NCBI GenBank assembly: GCA_949987705.1
Contig: OX465281.1
Location: forward strand, 254,544,542 to 254,608,541
Reading direction: 5' to 3'
From: Thereva unica
Taxonomy: Eukaryota; Arthropoda; Insecta; Diptera; Therevidae
Length of the DNA stretch: 64,000 nt
Shown: positions 1 through 12,100 of the stretch, in pieces
Layout of the letters: each line of letters begins with the position of its first letter
Numbering within the stretch: position 1 is the stretch's first letter
The notes under the pieces: generated by a model
Told to the model about the DNA's origin: nothing
The model's input: the letters and a program-made list of their open reading frames with translations, nothing else
The model's database searches: none
Made by a program: the position numbers and the translations under genes

Positions 1-18
1 TTATTTATATTTTTCCAG

Positions 19-176
19 TTCAATCCGGAAGAAATATACGACATTTACCGTGTATAGTTAGAAAATCAGGATTATCCGGAGTGTGTATGTTTGCAATAGA
101 TTGTATTAAATCAAATGGTACACACTTAGGTACATGTATCGATCGATTTTATTTTGGATCATGCTGTCAAATGAAG
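19..176 (+). CDS. flz: filzig-like exon: six-cysteine knotted domain
   Basis: The exon opens after the acceptor ttttccag and ends at AAG before gtactt. The frame reads [15 protein letters not shown], then [13 protein letters not shown] and YFGSCC. Six cysteines in the order C..C..C..C..CC match the Stubble-type disulphide-knotted domain found N-terminal to the protease in this family. It is phase 0 at its 3' end and joins the exon starting at 243 ([11 protein letters not shown]). Confidence 0.85.
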
Positions 177-3100
177 GTACTTTTAACATAAATTTTCTTA
201 ATAATGAAGCAATATTTATTAATCTTTTTTTTTAATAAACAGGACGAGAGTCTTTATCTTGCAGAAGAAATCAGCGACAATAGTATAGATCAAAATACAA
301 TATCACATTTTCCACATGAAATTACAACAGTACCAACGAGTGCACTCTTTAAACTAACAACCCCAATCCACACTAGTAGTAGTAGCAGTAGTAGTAGCAG
401 TAGTATCACTAGCATAAGCTCATCATCTTCATCCAGTACTCAAGAGATTCCAACTAAAAGTCCGTACATTCCACTACAAACAGTAATTCATCCTGGAAAG
501 CAAGAGTCAACAACAACAACAACGACGACGACGACAACAACCACTACACCAACAACCATTAAAACTTCACCAACAAAATTAACTTCACCGAATCGATTAC
601 AACTACAATAAGTTCAACACATAGACCAACAACTTTAGCATTTACCGCGACAACAACAAAACCTCCCGTTCTTACTACAGAGATTACCCCTAAAGAACCA
701 TCAACGATTAAAGTAACCACTCAACCCACAAGAATAACAACGTTTCAATTAGTTGAAACAGAAGCACCGCCAACAACAACGACATACCGACCACGACCTA
801 CAAAAACGGTACAAACAACAACCCCCAAGCCTACTCCACAACGAACGACGACACAACGTCGAACAAAACCAACCAGAAGGCCGACAACTACCAGGCCAGG
901 AACTGTAACTACAGTTAGTGTTAATACTACAAAACGTCCTTCGGCAAAAACAACTACACAACCACCACGGACTTCTGCACAATCAACAAAACGGACGACA
1001 AGTAAGAAACCGTCAGTGTCAACGTCAAGACGTCCAACAACGAATTCTACACAAAAACCATCGACAAAGAATACTTCGAAGCCTTCAAGACGTCCGACTG
1101 TTCAACAACCACTGGATCTACTGTAGTAAGGAACACAACACAAACCAAACCCTATAGACCAACAAGCACAAGTCCTTTAATAAGTACCACTGTGCATGCA
1201 AATCCTCCTGTAACAACAACACCAGTAGTAACCTACGGACTAAAGCTCCACGACCGAAACCAAAACCAACTGCTGAAATTGTTAGAGTCCCCACCAACAA
1301 CCATAAGCGATGAAATCGAAGAAAAAGAATCTTTCACCACTGAGCTACTGACTGAAAAAGAAATACCATCAACAACATCGAAATTCTCTACACCATCATC
1401 CACAACAACTTCCACCCCTTCACCAACAACAAGCTCAACAACGACAAACAAAATTACTACTACTAAAATACCAATAACGTCTTCTACAACCACAAAATCT
1501 ACAACACCAACAACACCAATTTCACAACCGACAGTAACAACGACTTCAAAACCACCTTCATCAGAAGCGCTACTTACCACCGCTGCTCCTGAACCAACTA
1601 CCTTAAGACCATCGTTCGTGACTTGGACAAATTTTGACGAAGTCAAGAATAACTCAACATCACAAACCAATAACTCAATAGAAGAAGACTGGCAACCCCG
1701 ACCACCGCCTGACTGGGTTCCAGTGCCAACTATCAGACCCGATATGGAGTCAAGTAAAAATCAAACCACATCCACAACTTCGTCCCCTTCCAGCTCATCA
1801 GTAATGGGTGGTACGTTGCAATTGTTGTTTTAAGCTTCCAAAGAAAATTTCTCTAATCCTGTTCTGATTCTAGATTACTCATCAACACTAGACATGACGT
1901 CAGCTTCTTCAATAATGACAGATAGCAGTAGTTCCAGTGAGGCCTCTAAAGAAGAGCTATCTTCGACACAATCGGCGACACCTTCAAGTTCCAGCTCTTC
2001 AGTATATCCCTGGCCCTCAACAACTCCACCTTACAATTTTACCACGGATGGAATTGTTTTTGGGACGACAGATTCACCTGCAGCAAATATGACAGAGCCA
2101 TCAATCTCAGGAAGTAATGCAACGTTGACGCCGTCGTTTATGACAACAACACCTTTCCCATCTCTAGAAGGAATCGATTATAAGCATAGTATGTGAAATT
2201 TTTAACTTTTTTAATGTGATTCCCTAGTGCTCGGATGGAAGCTGTACTGTCGACTATTCTATCCAGAATGTTGAACTGGCAACGCTAACCAAACTTTCAT
2301 CCGATACTAACACAACAGAAGGGAATCTGCGACGAAACAGAAGTTAGATAGAGCACAGACAATCGCCGTGTAGCACGAAGCGGGCTTTAGTCCAAATTGA
2401 TCTAATGTCTTACTGACAGAGCACCTCAACTAAAGCATCCGAGCCTTGGGTAAAACTGTTTTGACTATTCTCGATATCTTCAAGACTTTTTCACAGAGCT
2501 TTTTTGAATAAACTCTAAGATATTGGTATCCAAAGAAAATCGATTGGCAGTTATCTTTCTGGTCGTTTATTCTAGGTAGTATTGGATGGCGTCAAAATTA
2601 AACTCCACACAATATCTGCGAGTATTCTTCAGGGATCAATTCTATCACCCGCTCCTTTACTAAGCTTTATAAATGATCTGTTCTTAATCCCATTGAACCC
2701 ATTTCACGGCTTCGTCGGAGATAGCACCCTGTGTTACTTCTACCATTTCGACATTTTCAGACAAGCACGTGCCAAACTTTTTCTTTTAGTAAAAGTAACC
2801 TCTTAACAAACTCTATCAACTTTTACATTGAACTTATTGTCAATTCTTGCTGTATTAACTGTGAACACACTGGGGAGTTGCCAAATCAGATGTGGAACTC
2901 CAGCCTTCGGGATGTTTCATGAGACACCAATCGTCACATACACTCTTCACCGAAAAACTGTTGGGCACGACAATTCTGCTGTGAAGAAGTTAACGTGTTT
3001 GAGAAACTCGAATCGCAAAACAAAAACATTGGCAGTCCTAAACTAGTTTAGACTTGGTCCCATGGGCCCTGAGTGTTCTAACAATGTGCCTTGTTTGGCA

Positions 3101-6100
3101 AAATAAATAAATAATAAAAGACTCTTAAGTTCTTAGAGAAAATAAGAATTAATTTGTTAGCATTGGCGCTATTTAAGTTCTCGTAGGTGCCTATCAAAAA
3201 AGAATATACGTCTGCTAGAAAGGCAGTAGGGCAGTAGGTTAGAAAGGCCGGAGGGTTATGCCTCCTGGAACAAATGAATCCCGCTAGACCACCGTTAAAG
3301 GCTGTAATGACAGCAGTACCAGACTACTAGGTAAGCAACACGGTGCTCCGTTCGATAGATGAAGACCTGGCCTAAGCGGAACTTTGGCACCTTATTATTA
3401 ACCTATTAAGCCAGCTATTACGATTGCCTAACCATCTTTAAGCACTACTTAAGAAGCTTACAACGCTCCCGCTCTTATACCAGATCCATCTACATAATTT
3501 TTACAATTGAAAGTCATTGAAGGGGAACATTTCTTTTAATGTTACTTTAAAAGCCTCTTTGGAAGCAGCATTATTTTAATAAAGAATATTCATGCAGGCC
3601 TGTATATGCATATGTGAACAAACTCCGGTGTCGAAAAGCTTTTATTTTTGTTCATCTTTTGCAATTGCTTTTTCCTTTCTAAGCGCAATTGTTTTCCCAA
3701 AGTTGTCCCCAAACTAGATGTGTTAACCCCGAACAATGTTGTTTGTTCTCAATATCGAACAAGAACCGGCCTTTATGGTCACCAAGATAATCGTTTTCTT
3801 CGTTCTATAAAATTTCTGAAAGCTTCAGTAATGCTTCCTTGGGAGCATATTTGGCAGCGCTCAAAATAAGCTCCCCTGAGCAGCGCTCCCAATTTTCCGG
3901 CTGGGTTCACTGTTTCGGCCTCATTTGTATTTAGAGGTCTAGCTACTTTCCAGCTTGACCACAAGATTGTGAATAGCTAGCTGTCTCTCGGTACAGCCCT
4001 CTTGCACAAGAATTGGACGAATATCACCTATTCCAGAGGATTTATATGGTTGTCGGCTGGTTAACGCAGAAACAAATTGGTTAAGTTTTCTGTGAATTTC
4101 ATGAGTTTAAAAAAAATGAACAATTGTTTTCTGTTTAGCCTGAATCATTAACGAGCTGTCTGGCAAGAATACTCATGGAGGCACGGTTCACATCTGTTCT
4201 AGTGCTCTTGAAATCTTCGCTATATCGTTATACAACACGTTTTATTGATCTTTTGAACCGTCCTCCAATTACTGATAATACTGCACCACACCCAAACATT
4301 TTTTGCAGAGCATGACAATGTTCGAGAGGGAGAGCTTAACTATCTTATTATTGAAATAATCAATTCGCACCTGACGAGTAATCTGACATTTCATACTGCA
4401 CGACCAAATATCTCATTATAAAATTATCAAAGCATATAGAAGAAGTTCGGGTGGAGTTCGGTTGGTTAGATTAAAAGTGCACGACAAAATATAAAACCCT
4501 TCAATTTTATCAACTGTACGGGGCTTTCTGATTCCCTGTTATTGCGAGCTACCCTTGACCCTTAGCCGCTTTGTGGCTATGTTTAGTTGTGCAGACTTCA
4601 CTTCAAAATAGTGCTGTTTGCGGGTTCTACATGGGTGGTCGGATGGTTCCAAATGATGTGCTGGAATAATCTTTCGCAGAATCATCCTGTGTCATTTTTT
4701 CAACGTCGTCGCCTGTTAGGGCTACTCGGTGTTGCTACCAATTCATAAAGATTGTAAATAGCTTTGATCGCATTGTTAGCCCTTTTAGAAGGTGGTCATT
4801 TGGTGACGTTCCATTAATTGCTTGGCAGGATGAAACCCCTCGACAAATACCACTCGAAACCATGTAGTTGTGCTATAGTGTTGTAATAGTGTGGCTGGTT
4901 GTGTGTGAGAGCAAGGGTCTTTTTCATGTGACCCAGGTGTACATACTCATCTAGGCATTTGTTGTAGCCCTTAGCTAGATCGGGCCTCTTACTAAATTGT
5001 CAGGTTAGGTTAGGTTTCCACTGCCACAAATAAGAATTGTGAGCCTGGGTCGATGAGGCTTCCCTTTGAAAGTAGTGCCTGCAAATTTCATCTGGATATG
5101 AAGGCTTAAGTGATGTTATGTCTTGCAGATCTGGGGCCCTTGCCTTCTGGATTGGATTCAGATTGTTAAATCCTGTACCTGAGTCCTTTCAACGGACGTC
5201 TTGGTCACCCGAGTAAAAATTAAAAATGGCCTTACAACAGGCGAACACCGGCCCTGTTTGAAACGTAGTCCTCTGAAATATGCCGGGGATCAGAAGGCTG
5301 TTTGCAGGACTGTACGACCTTACCCAAAAAACGCATACATGCACAGCAACAGGTTATGATAATCCAAAGGATTTTACATAACGAAAATTTTATGCACTTG
5401 GCCTTTCGTATGCCCTTTTGGTCAAGCTGCTCTGGAGCCGTATGTGCTTCCGTTAAAAACTCTACGACTATCATATGTCGCTTAAATCCCCAAGCGGCCT
5501 GTGTTCGCCCATTTCAAAGCCATTTTTTAATTTTACTCGAGTAGTCCGGTTTCTTAGTGTCATCTCGCAATGCCGCCAGATAATTGCCAAGACACAAAAG
5601 AAAGAATGTCAGGATACTGCTAGATTAGTCAATGGGCACTACGCCATAAATAGGAGGACGAATCTACCATCCACATTCTCTGTATCACAAAAGCGAGAAA
5701 CAGGATCTTAAAGTCTCGTTCAATTTGCTTAATCTTGGTTGAGTCAACCAGAAATCTGTAGATAAGCTGAAGAATCTGTTCAACCAATCTGTACTATAAA
5801 TCCAAAGTATCGAGGCTGGTCTGGGTATCATAAAAACAAGTTACGGCCGCGATACTTCTTGGATCAAGCACCTAACTAAACGAAAGAAAGAGTCATCCGT
5901 TCAGCTGTTGCCGAATCTAAATTCCATACTATATTTGCCTGCACTGAAACATTTCCGTTGCAATTTCATCGGCTCAATCGCAGTAACTGCAGTACTTCTT
6001 TTTACACATACTACGCCCTGGTAGACGTTCGGTTTTAAGTAGAACAACTCGTCTAGGGGAAAATCTATCGCAGACAGTATTTCCAAACTTTTGCTACAGG

Positions 6101-9100
6101 CTAGAGTTCAAACGCATGGTACATCACCATCTGTTTCAGCACCCCCCAAAATTTTTCGAGTCTATCTTATTTTAATCTTTCATTCAAACTTTACATCGTT
6201 ACCTGAACGACATAATGTACTGGTAGCACAAAGGGTGATTCTTAAGCTTGGTTTTTTCGCATACAAAAAGCCCCGAAGCGTCATTTTAAAGAAGTTGCTC
6301 ATCCACTTACTTTGAAGTAATAACTCATAATTATTCCTCTTTATTTTATAGTGACCTAATCACCTGGTGCACTTTCTACACGTCTCAAACCGAAGCAAAG
6401 CCACTAAAATTCTTTCATTATCATCGAATACCATCGCCCGGGAATGATTTACTAAGAGGTGCCGATTACAAAAGCAATCAAGAGCCACTTAATAACAACT
6501 TACACCGGTAATTACTTTCTGCCCCAATTTTAAAATGGCACTGCTAAACAAACTACCTCGTAAAGACCCTGCAGAGCACGCCAGAGCCTCGCTTTGTTTA
6601 CAACTCTTCAATTTACCTCAAGCGTATTCCAAGTTTTTGTTCCTGTACTTGCTGCGTTGGCTTCAATTCCGAATGTCTCGTAAATCTTGTCAATAACTTC
6701 AATCTTGCCCCCAAGTGCCTAGAAGAAGCCGTGCAACATGCCCTGAAGATGAGTCGACCAAGAAGAGTCCACAGCGAGCACCTCGGATCTGAGCCAATTG
6801 AGAGGAATTAGCCTGAACGTGACTGAGGAAATCATTGAACTTTTATTCAAGGCTAAGACGTCGTCGCGGTAAGAATCTCTGGCTTGCATCTCTAAAACCG
6901 CTAAAACCAGGCTTAACCTGGTCTCGTCGGCTTACCTTTAAGGGCGGAGTCGGTCGTTATTAATTTTATTAGAGGCAACCTGTAATTTTCTGTCCGCTCC
7001 AACAGCGCCGCTCGTTCAGGTCTTTGGCCATCTGAATTGAGGTCAGATCGAGAAATTCGAAACCTTTCTAGTTCTAGCAGCAACTTTCACGGGAATTCCA
7101 GCACTTGAAAGAAATTCTTATTAGATCCGGCGCGAAGGTTCTTCTACCTGGGCTCCAGTTAGCTTGAACTCCACCACCTTGCACGCCCGCGGAATAATGT
7201 TAGAAGACCTCGACCAAGGTCGAGCGAAGACTCTGCGGTGTGATCGGTGATCGGCTGGCGAGATCTTAATGCATTCAGGTGGGATAAGATTATGGCTGAG
7301 AAGTGTCTAAGAGGCAGAAGACCACTTATGCACCAGGAAAATTGCACATGTGGCAATTGGCTGCAAGTCGGCGGAACGTAAGCTGCGCAGGCCAGGGGCG
7401 AGCATTTGGGATTTGTAAGTAGGCAGAGGAATGCTAAACGGACTGCAGGAGGATCTCGAGCAGGTCAGCTTTTTTTGGAACAGGTGGTAAAAACCTTTAT
7501 GTAGTTCGGGTATGCAGCAGCTAATTCCCAGGTTCTTCTACTCCTCCTCTTTTACGGTTTGTTCGCATTTACTAGACACGCAAGGAATTCTGCTGGGCAA
7601 ACGCGCCTAGGCGAGGAAACTGTGCAACTGGAAGGCAGAATGAACTGCAGATATCTTCGCAGAGGAATTTACCTGATCTTAACTCATTTATTTTCGTATT
7701 TATCGTTATTATATAAAAATTCCTTTTCTATTTTTAGTTTGCGGAAAACGCATGTTCCCCGAGCCGCGGATCGTAGGCGGAGCAAATGCAGCGTTTGGAA
7801 GATGGCCCTGGCAGATCTCTTTACGGCAATGGAGAACTTCGACTTATCTCCACAAGTGCGGCGCTGCTTTACTTAATGAAAACTGGGCAATCACAGCTGC
7901 TCACTGCGTGGACAAGTAACTACCTCTTGACTCTAGCAATCAATCAATCATCAATACCAAACAAAATTATTCTTTTAGTGTTCCACCATCGGATCTTCTC
8001 CTCCGACTTGGAGAATACGACCTCGCGGAAGAGGAAGAACCTTATGGCTACCAAGAACGTCGAGTGCAGATTGTTGCATCCCATCCGCAGTTCGATCCGA
8101 GAACCTTCGAATATGACTTGGCACTCCTTAGGTACAGAGGAATCTCATTAGCAATCTTTCTCGTCGAACTAAACGAATTCTGTTGTTTCTTTCTCCATTT
8201 TTAGATTTTACGAGCCCGTCGTCTTCCAACCGAATATAATTCCCGTCTGCGTACCGGAGAGCGATGCTGACTTTATTGGGCAAACGGCATACGTGACCGG
8301 ATGGGGAAGACTTTATGAAGATGGACCATTGCCGAGCGTCCTGCAGGAGGTTTCTGTACCGGTCATAAATAATACAATTTGCGAGACAATGTATAGAGCT
8401 GCCGGGTATATTGAGCACATACCGCACATATTCATTTGCGCAGGATGGAAGAAGGGCGGCTATGATTCATGTGAAGGTAAGAAAGAATTGATTGCAGAAG
8501 TTTTGAGATTATGAAGATTGAAACTTAGTAGGATGGATTTAATTTGAATTTGTAAATTGATAAGACAATCTTAAACCAATACAATGATAATGAAAATTGG
8601 TACAGTATTTACAACACGACGATATGAGATGTCGATCTTAACATTCATGTGATTAGCATATTCTTTAGAGCAGCAATTATGCACGAAATAGTAATAATAC
8701 GAGAAGAATTGACGGTATCAATAGAGTTATTTTCTCTAGCTGAGTCTAGATGTCATCACACTACTAACAAACTCTTTACCTCAGATTTTTAGAATATAAC
8801 ACTTCAACGAACTTATGAGATATGTCGCTCATACTTGTACAGTACATATGTACAGTAATACATTCTCTGACTTTAACCATCTTTGGATTAAAATAACTAT
8901 CCATAGCCCTGCATATTCTTCTGTTTTTTACATAGGAGCCCTAATATTAGTAACGAAACCACCTCAGCCTTCGATTCTAATTCCGAACAGTTTTCCGGAC
9001 TTTTACGTTCTCACCCGCAGAGTGAAATCATTGTTGCGGGTTCACAATGTACATTGGCTAAATTACTCAAATGGCACCAGTGTTCCTGGCAAAGACGTCG

Positions 9101-12100
9101 CTCTTTGCAAGCCTCAACAACTTACATACATCAAATTTTAAAATGTTCTACTAGAGCCCCTGACATCCAGGTCAAGGATCTCCTTGATCTATTTCTTACG
9201 TCTCATCCGACGCAGTACTCCGTTGAGGTTAGCCCACCTCTTGGCAATTCGGACCTCAAACTAGTCAGGGCTTATTTCCAATATCCATCCTCGACTAGAA
9301 ATACCACAGCTCCTAAAAGAAGTGTCTGGCACTATTGGAAAGCCAACTGTCTAGGTGTAGCGACTGACTGGGACTTGTGTTTCCATAATGCTAATGCGAA
9401 CTCGACCGCTTTTTGTATCACCAATATTATACGAGCGGGTACGCGTTTGCTCTTCGCTCACAATTCCTAATCTGTGAAGCCAAGGCCTAATAACAGAAAG
9501 CAAACCCCAGCCGTCTTCATTTCAGGGCTCGCGAGGTATTTCCACTAGCCCCGACAAAATTCTGCCTATGGTACTTAAAAAATGTTCCTCATCTTTGGCT
9601 AAACCCCAGAGGTTATCTGACTTTCTCGGTGGGTACCAGACTCTTGGAAACTACTTCATGTTTAGCCCAATCCAAAAAAAGTTAATCCAGATAGAAAGAT
9701 AGATAGCCTGTATAAGAAACTAGAGACATCAAGCTGGGATCGGTAGTTCTGGAGGGGTATGTACGAGTAGAAGGTGATGATAGTAAGTTACAGTAAAGAA
9801 AACTGATCACACGATTTTAAATGGGGTGATGCCCGACTGGCATTGTAGGGAGTGGTCGTGCCGATAGGACCCCGTGTGGATTGCCCTATAAGGGCCTTAC
9901 GGGGGGCATCTAAAGCCTTACATCATTCGGGGCTTGTCATAAGGAATGCTCCATTTGGTCTCCTTGAGGAAAATTCATTGTCACCAAAATATAAAAAATA
10001 TATTTAAAAAAAAAGGTTTTACTTTAAAATGAACTGAAAAGTAAAAAATAATTATGAATGTAAAGTTGTTATTGCTCTAGCTTGTAGATGGAAACAATCA
10101 ATCTTTCGAAATGTAAAAAAGCGTGGGACTCTTTACCTATACTATTATAACGCCGGAACTTTTCGCTAGCGCCCCACGTTTTTTTTTTTTTTCATTCATT
10201 TCGAAAGGTTATTCCCATTTACTGGCTGGAGCAATTAAAACTTTACATTCAAAATTATTTTTTACTTTTTACTTCATTTAAAGTAAAAGCGTATTTTTTA
10301 GTTTTTTCAAACTATATTTTTTAAATTCTTTTATTTAACTTACACTGTGTGTCGTCAAATCTTGGAAGTTAAATTTGACCCACTTCCCGGTTTCGGATAG
10401 AGCTGAAATTTTGCATACACGTTTAGTTTGGATGACAATGCAATCTGGCCATTTTGTAAAAATATCAAGATGGCGGTTCCAAAATGGCGCCCGATTTTTG
10501 AAATTGTGCTCCGCGGCCCTCTGACATGGGTATCAAATGAAAGGATATGACAGGTAGAACACAATAAGCTATGTGGCGTCATTCCAAATTCAAAATGGCG
10601 GCCAACACTAAATTGCGGAAAGCTTATAATAGACTAAAAAGTAGAAAATATAACCGATCAACTTCCAATTTTGCACACACTCGTAGTTCGGGTGGTTAAT
10701 GTGTATGAATGATGAGATGAATAGTTGAGTTAAGGTTGAGTTGATAATAAAGAAGCAATACACGTTACAAAAAATCACAAACAAACACAGAGATGCTGCT
10801 GTCAACTAAATTCAACTACTCAAATACTGAACTCATGTCCGTATGCATAATTTCAACTAAACCCAGGTAGCAGAGCTGAGTCGAGTTCAGTGAACCTTAA
10901 CCAAACTGGACTCCCGTTTTCATGTAGTTAGACTTGGGTTCAACTTGAGTTCAACTCATCATGTAAGAATAAGCACTAAATGCAATCTGACCTTTTTGTA
11001 AAAAAATCAAGTAGACGGTTCCGAGATGGCGGCCGTTTTTGCAATTATGTTCCACCGAGCCCACAACATGGGTATCAAATGAATACAGTAAACTGTGTGA
11101 CGTAATTTTAAATCTAATAGAATTGCCATCATAAAATGGCGGAATACATATAATAAACTAAAAAGTAGAAAATAAAATAAATGGTTAAAAAAAAATTTTT
11201 AAAAAAATTCTTTTAATTAACTAAAAAATGTACTGAAAAGTAAAAAATAAAAAATATATTATAAAGAAAGCGTGAAATTTCAATTTTAATGAAAAAGTTA
11301 ATTAAAAGAATGGCGCATTTTTCATCAAAAATTGAAAATATAACTGTATCTAAATCGCGTGAGATTTACAATAACCTTCAATTTTTTGCTTTGTTAATTT
11401 CAAATTCTAACAAAACTTTTTGATGAAAAATGCGCCATTCTTTTAATTAACTTTTTCATTAAAATTGAAATTTCACGCTTTCTTTATAATATATTTTTTA
11501 TTTTTTACTTTTCAGTACATTTTTTAGTTAATAAAAAGAATTTTTTTTAAAAATTTTTTTTAACCATTTATTTTATTTAATTTTCTACTATTTAGTCTCT
11601 TTTGTGTCTTCCGCCATATTAGATTTAAAATGAACACACCAAACCACCAATTGCCCAAAATATAAAGCAATTCAACAACAAAACTAAAAGCTTTGTATGA
11701 GTAAGGACCGGTTTAGATGGCGCGCTCCAGCGAATGCGCCTCAGGAGATTTTGTGAGATAGTGAGACACATCTCTTTAACATTGTAGTTTATAATAAAAT
11801 AATAGGTGTTATAATATGCGCTAATTCTAATTCGAAGGGTTCAAAGGCCACTGACTTGGTCTATTGTACTACACTACTATATACCTCATATTTCTAGGCC
11901 AGGCCTCTTGAACAGGCTTAGTAGTCAAAGGCTTGTTGCAAAAACTTGACTGGTCAAAGTAAAGTCTGATCCTCCTCAAAGTAAAGTCACCATGTGGTAT
12001 ATCCCGCCATTCTATCCTCTGCAAATGGTAATAGGGTGCAGTGTCCGGTAATCAATCCTGCAGGTGTCGCGTGAAGAGACGGCGCAGAGAAGAGCTTAGA

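Larger units (their letters stand above)
2189..7737 (+). other. large intron of filzig-like gene filled with repeats
   Basis: The 5.5-kb intron has donor gtatgt and acceptor tatttttag. It holds an RT fragment (about 2560-2830), a SINE-body-like segment (about 3200-3330), an inverted-repeat element (5209-5541) and a LINE 3' tail (about 6190-6300). The remaining stretches 3330-5200 and 6300-7700 contain short out-of-frame ORFs and no recognised gene. Confidence 0.8.

Noticed and set aside
749..982. Cys/Trp-rich open frame on the minus strand
   Set aside because: It is the antisense shadow of the Thr/Arg/Pro-rich filzig stalk exon. ACA/ACC/ACG codons read backwards give Cys and Trp.
563..1124. 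Programmed ribosomal frameshifting in the filzig stalk
   Set aside because: No slippery heptamer or downstream structure was evident, and more than one shift in different directions would be needed. Indels are simpler.
1233..1670. 145-codon Val/Ser-rich frame on the minus strand
   Set aside because: It is the shadow of the Thr-rich plus-strand exon, with no start context or domain.
5003..5020. GGTTAGGTTAGG telomere-like repeat
   Set aside because: There are only two to three units, flies lack TTAGG telomeres, and the phrase is common in degraded fly repeats.
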